64,000 nucleotides of DNA, from contig MU004241.1 of assembly GCA_010405405.1 (NCBI GenBank), forward strand, positions 728,163 to 792,162, in the 5' to 3' direction. Source of the DNA: Microthyrium microscopicum (taxonomy: Eukaryota; Ascomycota; Dothideomycetes; Microthyriales; Microthyriaceae). Under the pieces are notes generated by a model. That model had not been told where the DNA came from and made no database searches. It saw only the letters and a program-made list of their open reading frames with translations. The translations under genes were made by a program, and so were the position numbers. How positions within the stretch are numbered: the stretch's first letter is position 1; every line of letters starts with the position of its first letter. Positions 23,467 to 34,176 of the stretch are shown one piece after another.

Positions 23467-25120
23467 ATGGCAGAACACTCGGAAACCACCCCGTTGCTGT
23501 CAACGTCGGAGCAACCAGCCAGCCAGCCAAATCACGCTTCGAACCCGGCCAGTTCATCTGCGGTACATACTCTGAAGTCAACAGCTCAAGGCTTGCGAAC
23601 TCATTTGAAAACGTACTCGACGCTTTACTTGATCATTTTGTTCGTTCTTGCAATCGATTTCCCATCGTTTATGAGTCAGACAGCGTCGCTTCGCGTCTAC
23701 GAGCTTGCAATATGTCGCGACTATTATCGAGAGCATGACCCCAGTGTCATTGACCCACACGGATTTATCGACGAGCATCTCTGCAAATTGAAAGGCATAC
23801 AGAGTGGTGTATCCAATATGAAAGCTTTAAAAGCGTTTCTGGACGAGTTCATTGGTGCTCTTATGGTCATTCCATATGGCATCGCTGCCGATACGTACGG
23901 AAGAAAAATGGTTGTTGTTCTTTCAGTGATTGGTTTACTTATGGCATCATCGTGGGAAATTCTGGTCCTTCGATGCTTCGATATATTTCCGACGAACGCC
24001 TTTTACTTCGCGTCAGGATTTCTGGTCATTGGAGGAGGCAACTCTGTTGTTGTTCCAGTGCTTCTTACAATGCTTGCAGATACCAGCCCCCCGGAATATA
24101 GGTCAGTATTGCTTGAGCGGCCGAATGATCATGAGTGCTAACTGTGTCTCAGAACAGAGGTCTTCTTTTATTTTACTTCCAGCTTTCTGGTCACAGAAAT
24201 CCTTGCTCCGCCTATAGGCAAACATCTTATGGATGCAATTGGACCTTATAACACGGTCATTATAATCATTCCCGCGTGTTTATCTTCTCTTTCGTTCGTC
24301 TTCGTCATTCCAGAAACTTTGCAAAAGTCAGAGCAAGTCGAAGAGCCAGGTACAGCATCATTATCTTCAGATTCCTCGTTGCTGTCAAAAATCCAAGCCA
24401 AGGTGATAGGAATAAAAATGCATCTCAAAGAAGGTGCTCTTCCGCTATTGAAACGACCAGTTTTGATCCTCGTTCTGTTAGCCATGTCTCTCAATAAGCT
24501 ATCGCGGCCAATTCTAATGGTGACACTTCAATACGTATCTGCAGTATTTGGCTGGACTCTTGGTGAAGTAAGTCGATTTTTCACAAACCATTTTAAGCAA
24601 GTTAACTTATCACATATAGACCAGCTATCTTTTATCCTTACAGGCAACAGTTCAATTAGGCTTGTGTACTATCGTACTACCCATCATTCATAGATACCTC
24701 AATCACCGAGTCAAGGACACCAGAAAAGCCAACCTTATATTCGCGAAAGGATGCACAATTTTCCTAGTAGCCGGTGCTCTGACCATGGGCTTTTCTCGCG
24801 TTATCTCAGTCTTCATCACTGGCATGGTCATCTTCCTTCTGGGCTATGGGTACGGCGCGGCACTTCGCTCCTGGGCCACTGAACTCGTGCCAAAAAATGA
24901 AGTCGCTTTACTGTATACAGTCATGGCCCTCTTCGACGGTGTTGGCGCCCTAGCAGGTGCGCCTCTTCTTTACGGATCACTTTCGTATGGCCTTGGCCAT
25001 GGAGGGAGTCTCATTGGATTACCGTATTTCGTCGCTGCCATTCTGTTCGGCTTGAGTGCACTCTTGACATGGAATTTGAGCGAGGGTGAAAAGATTGAAG
25101 AGGAGGAAACAGAAGGATAG
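23467..25120 (+). CDS. MFS transporter
   Basis: A 508-residue integral membrane protein in three exons (23467-24101, 24153-24567, 24644-25120; introns 51 and 76 nt). A Ser/Pro-rich cytosolic N terminus starts with ETTPLLS, a dileucine-type pattern often found in vacuolar or endosomal MFS carriers. TM1 is YLIILFVLAIDFPSFM. Motif A follows TM2 as IAADTYGRKMVVV. A long loop sits between TM1 and TM2 and a cytosolic loop between TM6 and TM7. About 12 membrane spans are expected. It resembles the fungal tetracycline-resistance-protein-like MFS group. The transported compound is unknown. Confidence 0.85.
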
Positions 25121-25772
25121 ACTACAAGAATCAAGCGTCTATCAGGCCTCGTCACTTCAAGGCCCATAAACGTCGTTGAGAGCACGTGGCAATAGAAACC
25201 TAGAGCTTGGAGGAGCGCTTGTCCTCAATCAGTGGTCAAAGAAGCACAGCAGCTTGAGGACCGACGCGGTATACTGCTCCCTGTACCTGCGGAGCCGCAA
25301 TCTCGACCTGCTCAAATACTTTAGTGGCCTCAAATAGCTCTCGTGGTTGTTTCTGCGCGGCAGCTGGCTGGATCTTTTTGAAGACAGACAAGGCAAACGA
25401 TCATGTACCAAAAGCTGTGCCACATCCATGATCGAACGCAGCATCTACCTCGAAACAAGAAATGGCAGTTCTCCATGCTCATATAGATTTACATCGCAAA
25501 TACCCACAAAATTCCACGGTTTTCAAGATCACCAGCCCTGTATCAAAATCTCCAAAACAGAAGAGCAGGGAAGATCATATCTCAGTCAAATGCCAAATGT
25601 TTTACCCGAGTATGATAAAAAGTTTCAAGAAAGTAATAGACCGCAGAAGCAGTGTATCAAAGACCAAGGACCTACATGACTATTGCTGTTCACTGAGAAA
25701 GCGGAAAGGGCCGGTCAGAGTCTAGGCTTGTCCCTTTCAGGGCATGCTACCAGAAGTGGTCTGATAGTCACA
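25121..25772. other. Intergenic, 3' of MFS transporter
   Basis: No gene recognised between the MFS stop and the MITE at 25773. Confidence 0.35.
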
Positions 25773-25985
25773 CAACGGCATGGCAAAATAAATGGCGTAC
25801 TCCCATCAACTCTGATGGCGCCCAGAGGCTACGGTCTGCTATCGAGTGCTTTATTTGCCATAAAGGGCGTTTAGATTAAGAGTATTTATCAGATACGATG
25901 GGAATTTAAGCGCCTTTTGGTTAGCAGCGCTGGTGGTAGCCATCAGAGTTGATGGGAGTACGCCATTTATTTTGCCATGCCGTTG
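25773..25985. mobile_element. MITE copy A, intact, 213 bp
   Basis: Near-perfect terminal inverted repeats of about 48 bp, starting CAACGGCATGGCAAAATAAA and including ACTCCCATCAACTCTGATGG near their inner end. A 6-bp target duplication GTCACA lies directly outside both ends (25767-25772 and 25986-25991). The interior carries ATCGAGTGCTTTATTTGCCA, shared with copy D and, inverted, with copy B. No coding capacity. This is the best-preserved copy of the family. Confidence 0.85.
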
Positions 25986-26386
25986 GTCACACCACAAGAG
26001 CTCTGGCCGCGCTTAAGGTTAACTTGCATTATCTAGATGCAAAAGAACTAAGTAAAGTCAGGTACCTAGTAGCTAACTATACTCCAAAGTAACCAAAGAG
26101 TTGTGTAGATCCATAAATTTTGACATAATAAGTGTGCACTTCCCTTTCTACTGTAGTTAATGCTCCGCCTTTGCGCCAACCGTGCAAGGGATGAGCTTTT
26201 CCCTACTTCCATTGACACTTCTATTCTCACACAGAATAATTATAGCCCTTGCTTCTCCACATTCAATAAAGTTACGAACAAAAGCTTGAGCACACCTGAA
26301 GAAACGCTACAGATTGATCATCCATCATTGTCATTTTAAAGGTGAGAGCTATTGGGTAGTAGTAGGTAGGAAAGCATCTTTCTAAC
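25986..26386. other. Promoter space of the small protein gene at 26387
   Basis: AT-rich, no gene or repeat recognised beyond the MITE. Confidence 0.3.
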
Positions 26387-26806
26387 ATGTCTCTGAAAAC
26401 AGCAAACTCAACTACGATAACTACATCAATGGAAAAAAACACAGAAGAGAGCTTACAAACCGGAAAAGGAAGCAGAATCAAACCTCTCAGGAGGGAAGAC
26501 TCATTGCCCACAAAGTCACAAACGGAAGGCGCTGCATCCGGAAGCTCAACTGATCTCAGGAATGCTCGGGGACCAAGGCAGGATTTGACTTCGACTATTG
26601 AGACTTCATCGCCCTCTGATCAAAGTTTGTCTGAATTCCTCAAAAGCAAGTACAAAGAGTTTTGTGCAAATCACGATAAGAGAGAAACACAAAGGGCCAA
26701 GGAATACGCTGAATATCGTCAAGCACGACTAACTAAAATGAATACCAATCCCCACCAAACGGCAACGGAATCCCCACCAAACTATGATGATCTATATCCT
26801 AGATAA
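26387..26806 (+). CDS. Hypothetical small disordered protein
   Basis: A 139-residue open frame with a fair start (AAC-ATG-T). The protein is Ser/Thr-rich and looks disordered up to about residue 75. It then has one probable amphipathic helix (SLSEFLKSKYKEFC, then a run rich in Glu, Lys and Arg to about residue 120) and a PPNYDDLY tail. No signal peptide, membrane span or known domain. The composition and helix make it more likely real than a chance frame. Function unknown; I do not recognise it. Confidence 0.45.
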   Translation: MSLKTANSTTITTSMEKNTEESLQTGKGSRIKPLRREDSLPTKSQTEGAASGSSTDLRNARGPRQDLTSTIETSSPSDQSLSEFLKSKYKEFCANHDKRETQRAKEYAEYRQARLTKMNTNPHQTATESPPNYDDLYPR

Positions 26807-27084
26807 GACGCAAAGTCCTGGAGAGCAGCACTTCGGCCTGTAAGTAGCTCTTGTCGTAACGGCTGCTGTAACATTGTACAGTGTCTATTTGGGTCTAACG
26901 ACATCTACTCTGTTTGACTAAGGGTATCGGGGAATCATAATCATAGCATAAGGAGAACAAACATTCCTGTTAGTAAAGCTAGTACCCAAGGAATCGGAAC
27001 GTGCTGGCTCGTCGCAGCAAAAAAGTTTCAACTGCACAAAACTGCAAGCAAATGCTTCATTCGCGAGAAATCTATTCTGATATA

Positions 27085-28530
27085 TCATTGAAGGTAATTG
27101 AGCGAACAATCAAACCGGTGGTCTGCCAGTTTTGACCTTAACCACGATGACATATCGATCCATCGTGCAGAAGAAAAGTCGTTTTGGTACTCCAGCAAGA
27201 CTCTTTCCACATGCGTTCTTTTGGCTAGATCGTCCGTTACAGCCAACGCTGCCATGAGAAAGAGCGGCATTGAACTGGATCCCAAAGGCCGGTATTGCGA
27301 TGCTTGTTCGGCGAGATCTATTACGATGTCGACAAAAATAGCTGACTCGTGTGCAAGAGAAATCGTCGGCTCATATGAACAAATCACTGCGTTCAGGATG
27401 ATCGCAATGCAGAGCACAATTCCGTATGCTGTTGAGTAACGGACGTGGTGTCTCCTAAGAATATGCAATGCGGACCCTGGTGTGTCTGGTGAGTGAAAGG
27501 CGTTTTGGATACTGGTGTGGACGGTTCTCATAGTCGCTGTATCCGCTTGCAGTTGTTGATAGTACACCCTTATTTCATTCCAATAAAGACTTGGATGCTG
27601 TAGAAATTCCGGAACTCGTGCCAATGCTCGAATCTTTAGGCTTTCAATGACAGACATGTCACTCGGCGCACTACGAGGTCCAAAATGCTCGGGAAATATC
27701 AATAACCAAGGCTCTAATCTTATTTTGGGATTGAAGAAGGACTCCATAATCTGGTTCAATATGAGTTTGAGCCCTTTCTAGATTACGAATGGCATGTACA
27801 TACCGCAATGATAGTTAACGTAACTAGTAGGTCGGACTCAAATTGGCCTTCCCACTTATTAGGAACGGCAGCGTTCAAGAGATATGCCATGACTTCTCCA
27901 TGATTCGGACACTGGTCGTCTCGTTTACCTATCCATCCCTTAACAATGATCAGTACCATTTGAATAGCAATCAGTTGATTACAAACATACTTGCAAAATC
28001 ATTAATAGATATATAGCGCAAAGAGTCTCTGACGACCTAGTCTTCTCAGGGTCATCCAAGCAGACCCTGAGCATTTTCAATGCATATGAATAACTATCAT
28101 ATAGCTCCGGAGATACTTGGTGGGTACGAACTGAGGAACTCGCTTTGGTAAGGGCGTACACTGATGCATCGAGCGCATCATTTGTTCCCATTCGTCTAGG
28201 TATCTCTTTGAAGAATGCCCCATAGATGCTCAAATCATATCGAATGTCGGTGACTTGCAGAGCCGACATAAATCCACTGGCTGCCAATGTCATAGCATTG
28301 CTAGGAGTCGGTGCTGGTGCGATGGCTTGTGTGGGGATTGAGATTGCCTGCGATGATCCAGCAGCTGTCACAGCAACAGACTGGTTCTTGAACGTATATC
28401 TCTGCTCCCCGCTTCCAACACACTCTATTCGAAGACGCGTACATCTCGAGCAGGCTGGTTTCCCTTGATCACACTTCTTCTTCTGCTTGCGACAGGCTGC
28501 ACAACCTTTGCCTGATGGAACGCCCGGCAT
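27085..28530 (-). CDS. Zn2Cys6 transcription factor
   Basis: A 446-residue regulator in three exons (28530-27991, 27938-27804, 27750-27085; introns 52 and 53 nt). The zinc cluster is at the extreme N terminus: C10, C13, C20, C27, C30, C37, spacing CX2CX6CX6CX2CX6C, with the basic RKQKKK step. An Ala/Pro-rich linker follows, then a helical region of the fungal-specific type without an obvious catalytic part. There is no coiled-coil right after the cluster. It lies downstream of the beta-lactamase-like gene on the same strand, 456 bp away, so co-regulation is possible but unproven. Targets unknown. Confidence 0.82.
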
Positions 28531-28986
28531 TTTGAAGCGCTAGGTTTTGCCCAAAGGAGATTGTGGACATTTTGAGAGATGTCCAGATGAGGTACGAATA
28601 TTGACAATGCGCAGGTCGTTCTCCAAGAGTGACAAGGCACAAACTGGTCGGCGCACGCGAGATCAACAATGACGTTCCATACAACCAACAGGGGTGCGAT
28701 TGGCTGGCGCTCCATACAACCTGATTGAGACTAGCGCTGAGGCTTTTCGCAACCTCATGCATTACTTTGGAGCCGCTTCCTGCACAACTAAGTAATGCGC
28801 AGAGCATTAGTCTCTTGGCCAAGAGCTGTACAATCCGTGAGTGATATGTACTGGCAAGGTCGAAGAAGGAGCTACAGGGAACGAGACTCTTGAGGCTGAG
28901 GGCAAAGATCTACGCGTCTCTCGATTCCGCTGGCAATGCTAATTACGATTACGATTCTACGTTACATGATACCCGCAAGAACCTGA
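28531..28986. other. Spacer, Zn2Cys6 factor promoter
   Basis: Promoter of the regulator and 3' flank of the hydrolase gene. Contains no recognisable gene. Confidence 0.35.
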
Positions 28987-30807
28987 TCATGACTTCTTCA
29001 AGCTTATCCTCAAAGCAGCAGGACTAACAGCTATAGCCTTCCCATCAGATTCAACATCAAATACAAAGAGCGCTAACGCAATGCCACCATACGTCAGCGA
29101 GTCAAGCTCAAGCCAGTCCGGGCTGACGATTCCGTTTCCAGAGAATAGGCCCACCACTGGTTTGTTAGGTGCGTCAGTGGAGGTGACGAGTCTGAAAGCT
29201 TGCTTTCCATTCTTTGAGTCTGCAATCGAAGGCACCAGTCGATATGGGCCCGCCCCCAGAATGTTTGCCAAAACAGGAAGCACATCTGTGCCATTACTCT
29301 TCCACGATGTGATCACTAGACCCGGCGCAGCTGTCACGGTCTGGTTGATAGCTATGGTCAATGAAGACTCCATTCCTTGGACCGAGGAGGTGTATGTGCC
29401 TGCATACTTGCGTCCGCTTTCGACGACTGTCTCAGCAGCGATAGCTGGAACAACGGTTTCGGTGATCAGGTCTGCAATGGCGGCTACGACTGCGAACCGT
29501 CCTTTGACTGTGCCGGCTGTTAGGACAGAAAAGCCTAAATCATAGTCCGGGATCAGGACAAAGGAAGCACTGTAGCTGCCAGAATCACCAAACTTGGTAT
29601 AAATGTCTGTGACAGCGCCGCATGGGTGGATATATCGAAAGATTTCCCATGGTCGACCAACAGATGCTTGCAAACGAGCGGTATGAGAAGTTGGCTTCAA
29701 CCACTTTCGAGTCTGATCCGGAGGAAGAATGGTTGAGTTCAAGATTGCATTGCCAAACACTGCCAGGTCGCGAGTGGTGGAAAGCAGCCCACCGGTGGCT
29801 ACATTTACTCCAGCATCCAGAGCAAAGCCACTTGTAACAGCATCACCAACGATGGCAGATCGTTGCCACTCAGATACCGGAGGTGTCGAGGAATTCGAGC
29901 CGGTCATACCAAGAGGGCCGAAGATGCTTTCTTGGTATATCTGATGTATGTCTTTACCGGTGGCATGAGCTATAGCTAGACCTAGCATTGCAAAACCATC
30001 ATCAGCATAACCTGGAGTCGTCCATGGCAGAAACGATGGGTATCGAATCGAGGTATCCTGGACAAACGAGCTTTCAGAGCATGTCGCGCTTCCATCGATG
30101 ATGGAGTTTACACATGAAGTGTAAGCTAATGGATCTTTTGGGCTAATAGGTGGCAGTCCTTCGGTATTCAGAGCGGCGAGACTGCCATTAGTCCCGGTAA
30201 GCTCCGCTGTGAGGGCCGCGATGAACAGGTCCGATCCGCTTGTCACATCATCTCGTGGAACCCCGGCAATTTGCGCTGCGAGGGCACTGATGGTGACTTT
30301 GCTCCAATCAACTCTGTATATCGGGCTGGCTTCGGCAGTGGATTTGGCTGCGAAGTTAGCCAGGCCGGGGATGATGTCAGAAAGAGGACGCTCCCAGTCT
30401 GTACTGTTCACTTCAAGCAAAGCGGCTAGAACAGTGAAAACTTTGGTCACGCTTGCAACGCGGTATATGGTGTCCGCATCTACCTTGTGTGTTCCGTTCG
30501 GTGAGTTGGCCACTTCGGGTCCGGTGTGATGGTATTGCAACTGTGTGGCGTTTGGGTCATGTAGCGAAAACATGCCCAGAGAAAAGGTGAGATTGGACAG
30601 CTTTGAAAGCTGACTTGAAGACGGTGCTTGGTTGCCATTCTTCAGATATGTTTCGATGGTCGATGTGACGTTCTGCCAACTGGCTGGTACAAGACTTTGG
30701 CTGCTACTCAAATCTGTAGGTGGTACATATTTGGGTCCTAACAGGTCTGCGACGACTATCGTGGTGAATAGCGAAAGGAGAGGGAGGTAACGATAAGATA
30801 TATGCAT
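28987..30807 (-). CDS. Secreted beta-lactamase-related serine hydrolase
   Basis: An intronless 606-residue protein with an N-terminal signal peptide (HISYRYLPLLSLFTTIVVA, likely cut near residue 20). The class C beta-lactamase/transpeptidase fold is shown by the catalytic SVTK (S119, K122). It is followed by PGYADDGFAMLG, where the usual YxN reads Y-A-D, and FGDSGSYSASFVLIPDYDLGF, the loop of the third motif. Several N-glycosylation sites (NVT, NLT, NAT, NGT) fit secretion. A C-terminal beta-rich domain (about 460-606) is typical of the fungal group. Such proteins are esterases or amidases rather than antibiotic-resistance enzymes. The Asn-to-Asp change in motif 2 is unusual. Substrate unknown. 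Confidence 0.85.
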   Translation of the reverse strand: MHISYRYLPLLSLFTTIVVADLLGPKYVPPTDLSSSQSLVPASWQNVTSTIETYLKNGNQAPSSSQLSKLSNLTFSLGMFSLHDPNATQLQYHHTGPEVANSPNGTHKVDADTIYRVASVTKVFTVLAALLEVNSTDWERPLSDIIPGLANFAAKSTAEASPIYRVDWSKVTISALAAQIAGVPRDDVTSGSDLFIAALTAELTGTNGSLAALNTEGLPPISPKDPLAYTSCVNSIIDGSATCSESSFVQDTSIRYPSFLPWTTPGYADDGFAMLGLAIAHATGKDIHQIYQESIFGPLGMTGSNSSTPPVSEWQRSAIVGDAVTSGFALDAGVNVATGGLLSTTRDLAVFGNAILNSTILPPDQTRKWLKPTSHTARLQASVGRPWEIFRYIHPCGAVTDIYTKFGDSGSYSASFVLIPDYDLGFSVLTAGTVKGRFAVVAAIADLITETVVPAIAAETVVESGRKYAGTYTSSVQGMESSLTIAINQTVTAAPGLVITSWKSNGTDVLPVLANILGAGPYRLVPSIADSKNGKQAFRLVTSTDAPNKPVVGLFSGNGIVSPDWLELDSLTYGGIALALFVFDVESDGKAIAVSPAALRISLKKS

Positions 30808-31736
30808 TTTGGCTATTTTGACTTTATAAGAGGAAGTTGAAGTTGTTCATGAGATGGTTTAGTCTTCTCATGCTTTAATTGGCAAGTAACGAGCTCTTAT
30901 ATGCTGACTTGAGATCATCGTTCGTGCGACCAGAACAAAATATGAAGTGGCTGAAGCTCATGAAATGGTTAAACGATGTCATCAGTGGAGTTCGTGAATT
31001 GACTTGCTGCGCCATGTCTGCCTTGGAATGTGTGCAACGGCTACATACTGACATTAAGTACTCGTTGAATACTGGTACTAGAGGCTTACAGAACCGGCGT
31101 CTGGGCTACATGTAGATCTTGATCGTTGAAATGCGCTAGCCAAATCCAGTGTCACTGAGCGCTCGTGTTCGGTGGACACGGCGAGATCTTTAAATAGCCT
31201 AGGAACATATTTGCAGACGAGCTGCATTGAGGATCCAGACCAACAACATGTCTGTCCAGCAACACTGAAAAAACCTGAGCTGCCACCAACATGTGTGCGA
31301 TGAAAGAAGCCTGATGAATTGAGATACTGTCCGCCGTTTGTCGACATCTCCTAGTATGGGCAAAAGAATAAGTACATTGGTTTTTTGAAGAACAATCGAA
31401 GCAAAAACTGTTATTATGAATTAAGTAAGGCATCATCCAGAACAGAATATACAACGCGTCCTGCTTGCTGGGCCAATATCACTCAAAGTCGCAGGCTGTA
31501 CTAATGCAAAAGCCGAAGCAATAGCACTCTTTCCAATTGGGAGTAACTAATATAAGCAGCGTTCCCAGTTCAAACAGTCGACGTCTCTCTCAATTAATTA
31601 GACACCGCCTCCCAATGCGGTTCCACCTCATGGATTGCAATAGCCAAACAGAGCAACAGCGTCCAATCCGTTCTTCAATAAATTTACCGTGGTAAGACAA
31701 AGACTCGAAAATCCACTCTCCACCGCAGTTTCCATC
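30808..31736. other. Intergenic region
   Basis: Promoter of the beta-lactamase-like gene on the left, 3' flank of the zinc-cluster gene on the right. Nothing else recognised. Confidence 0.35.
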
Positions 31737-33008
31737 CTAGTCGAGCCGAAGGAATAGTCCCGTAGCTTCTATTCCAGGATCAGGTTCATCGTCACCGAAC
31801 ATCTGTTCCCACATCGGGGGCTCAGGAGTCCAAGGTTCGAGTAATCCACGAGATATCATTTCAGCCCGACCTCCATCGGACTGTGCCTCTGGAGTTGCCC
31901 GATCGAGTTGCTCGAACTTGCTTTCGTCGTCCGATGCATCATCCTCCTCCGAGAGTTCCTCTAACACTTGTTTGCCAGGAGTCACTGTACCTGAGCTTTC
32001 GTCGCTGCAATTGCTCATGGTCTCCTCGTCGGTGGTGGTGTCCATGGAGTCTTCGTCGAATTCAGAGTCTATGGAACCTTCATCGGTGGCAGCATCCATC
32101 AAGTCTTCCTCGTCTTCATCTGCATCATTCTGCTCTATTGCGTCGGCTAACCCTTCAATTCTAGCCAGCTCGTGGAGGTCCGCCATTTCCCAGATGAAGT
32201 TATACTGTTCCAACACGCCTGGATCTCCCGTAGTTGGGAGGTTGCCTAAGATCAAAGCAGCAAGCCAGTTGCGCTTCAAGGTGTGGACGAAGATGTTTCG
32301 ATATGCATCACCCATAGCGCTTGTTCCTGGCCGATAGATCTGTGCCATCCATCGTATCGGAGGTAGTGATTGACCAGCAAGAACGGCCTGTGGAAGATCC
32401 TGAGACTTGTAGCAAGCGCGAATCACATCTGGGAAAGCATTGAGGGGGTCTGAGCCTGACTTGGGAGGTACGGCGGCTGGATCCGGGGTACAGACGTTGC
32501 CACCATGTAGCTGGCATGACTGACATGGGTGCGAACTATCGCAAGCACGGTTGTGAAGCTGGCACTCGAGACATTTTCGGGTGCGATGAATCTTGAAGTC
32601 GCCGCAGTACTCCAGATGCACAGGTTTACGCGAGCCAATGCGCCGACGATCAATGACGAGCCGGCGACCGTCCTCTGCGGGCTTCAGATCACAATAGTGA
32701 TCAAGGGCTAATATGGAATGCGGAAATCGCTCGTAGCGTATCTGATTCTTGTACTTGAGGACCACAAAGAACGTGATGTATCGAAGATCTTGTGGTATCC
32801 CGGACCGAGTATCCTTTGGATAATCAGTATATCGAGGTAGATTGCTGGTCTTGCCAAAAGCTGATCTCTTCAGTGGGCCTGACTGCCGGGGCGGTCTTCC
32901 GTCGCGAAGTGTTGGGCAGTACCATTTTCGGAGCAAGGATAATCGGCCAGATCTAGTGCCATTCTTGATAGTCTGGTCCTCGGGGATAGTGGTGTCGACA
33001 GATGACAT
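31737..33008 (-). CDS. Hypothetical protein with internal Zn2Cys6-like cluster
   Basis: A 423-residue intronless protein from the first ATG at 33008. In mid-protein it has C146, C149, C156, C162, C165, C173, that is CX2CX6CX5CX2CX7C, within the Zn2Cys6 spacing range but with few of the basic residues that read DNA and not at the N terminus. Upstream are basic, Arg-rich stretches (for example VIDRRRIGSRK). The region at about 285-350 is extremely acidic, with loosely repeated TDE/SMD units, and could be an activation or histone-binding tract. I recognise no named family. It could be an unusual regulator or a zinc-binding adaptor. The long regular frame supports a real gene. Confidence 0.6.
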   Translation of the reverse strand: MSSVDTTIPEDQTIKNGTRSGRLSLLRKWYCPTLRDGRPPRQSGPLKRSAFGKTSNLPRYTDYPKDTRSGIPQDLRYITFFVVLKYKNQIRYERFPHSILALDHYCDLKPAEDGRRLVIDRRRIGSRKPVHLEYCGDFKIHRTRKCLECQLHNRACDSSHPCQSCQLHGGNVCTPDPAAVPPKSGSDPLNAFPDVIRACYKSQDLPQAVLAGQSLPPIRWMAQIYRPGTSAMGDAYRNIFVHTLKRNWLAALILGNLPTTGDPGVLEQYNFIWEMADLHELARIEGLADAIEQNDADEDEEDLMDAATDEGSIDSEFDEDSMDTTTDEETMSNCSDESSGTVTPGKQVLEELSEEDDASDDESKFEQLDRATPEAQSDGGRAEMISRGLLEPWTPEPPMWEQMFGDDEPDPGIEATGLFLRLD

Positions 33009-34176
33009 GATGCAAGATAAATTATTCGTGGATAGGAGGCGGTAAAGCACAGAATTGCCTATCGATGAGGTAGGAACCGCAGTGAAAGTAGTATAATTGT
33101 CGCGTGAAGAAGCCGATATGTTTTAACTTGTCCGGACTGAAGGAATATATGCTTTTGGCAATGTGCAGAAGTTATGTGCTATGAGTTGGGATTGGAGAAA
33201 GGAAGCTTCATTGTTATAAAAGTGGTGTTTGGGAAATTAGGCGGACGACATAGCATCTAATGGAAGCTAATAGAGCTCAAGGAGAATGTTATCAAGTTAT
33301 AACAGGCAACAACGAGCAGTGACCATTTTGACCCATTGCATGGCGACTTCCTCGCATGGTAGGGACTACCTTTTAAGAGGCAGATGATAAAGGCAGTCGC
33401 CACCAATGCCTACAATGTGCGAGGAAGGAGCCATCTTTAGCCATTGATTCACTGCTCTAACAGGTAAGGTCTGTCCGTCTAGTATGGAACCTTGATGAAA
33501 GCTTATATCGAAGCTGATACTGCTGTTCCTTTGCGGTTGCGCTACAGTCATTCAGATATACACGTCTAAGACCTTTGGGTATACGCTTTGCACTTAACTG
33601 TGCCTGCCCGTGACATATTTTTACCTCTACGTTGCGGGTGTAGGAAGCATGTCGCATATCAGTATTCCGGAGGTTAATGTACCGCCAGCAAAACCAGGAC
33701 GTGATGTTGAAGGGGCATATGTTCAACTTCCGGTAGATAGACCGCAGAGACTCACGCCAGTGGCAGTATATTGTTTCCGGCAGAAACATGCAATATACGG
33801 CTGCGCCCAGAGGAGACAAAAATTCGAGAACCAAGGACGCAGTTGAATGCAATGAAGGTTCCTGTTGGACTGCAAAATAAATGGTTGAAGCGGAGAGGCG
33901 AATGGTTCGTTGTCCTGTTCAGTTGTGGAAGCGCAACTTCAAGAATATATAGAGGAAGAGTACTTTGGCAGAGTTATATATCAGACTGTGAAACCGTCTT
34001 GGGATATGTTAACCAAAGTTACATAGAGCGCTGCTCATCGTGCTGAAGAGCTGCATTCTTGAGCTTTTTGGGGACTGATATTCATCTGATGAAAAAGTGC
34101 TTCCCAAAAGTCCTTCTCTACGATATAGCAAGCATAGAGTACGTACTGTTTGTGGTACCACAAAGCAACAATCCAA
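33009..34176. other. Intergenic region with a short inverted-repeat element
   Basis: No convincing gene. A small palindromic element is at 33307-33457. An open frame of about 130 codons on the minus strand overlaps that element and has no domain, so it is not annotated. A CAAAATAAATGG match to the MITE ends at about 33875 may be a solo remnant. Confidence 0.4.
33307..33457. mobile_element. Short inverted-repeat element (MITE-like), second type
   Basis: GAGCAGTGA at 33314-33322 is mirrored by TCACTGCTC at 33449-33457. An imperfect inverted repeat continues inward to CTTCCTCGCA on the left and TGCGAGGAAG on the right. The 7-mer TAACAGG lies at 33300-33306 and again at 33458-33464, as a target duplication would. 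The left end then carries seven extra bases (CAACAAC) with no partner on the right, so the exact end is uncertain. Confidence 0.5.

Noticed and set aside
33457-33852. 131-codon minus-strand frame
   Set aside because: No domain or protein-like pattern, and its end is in the short inverted-repeat element.
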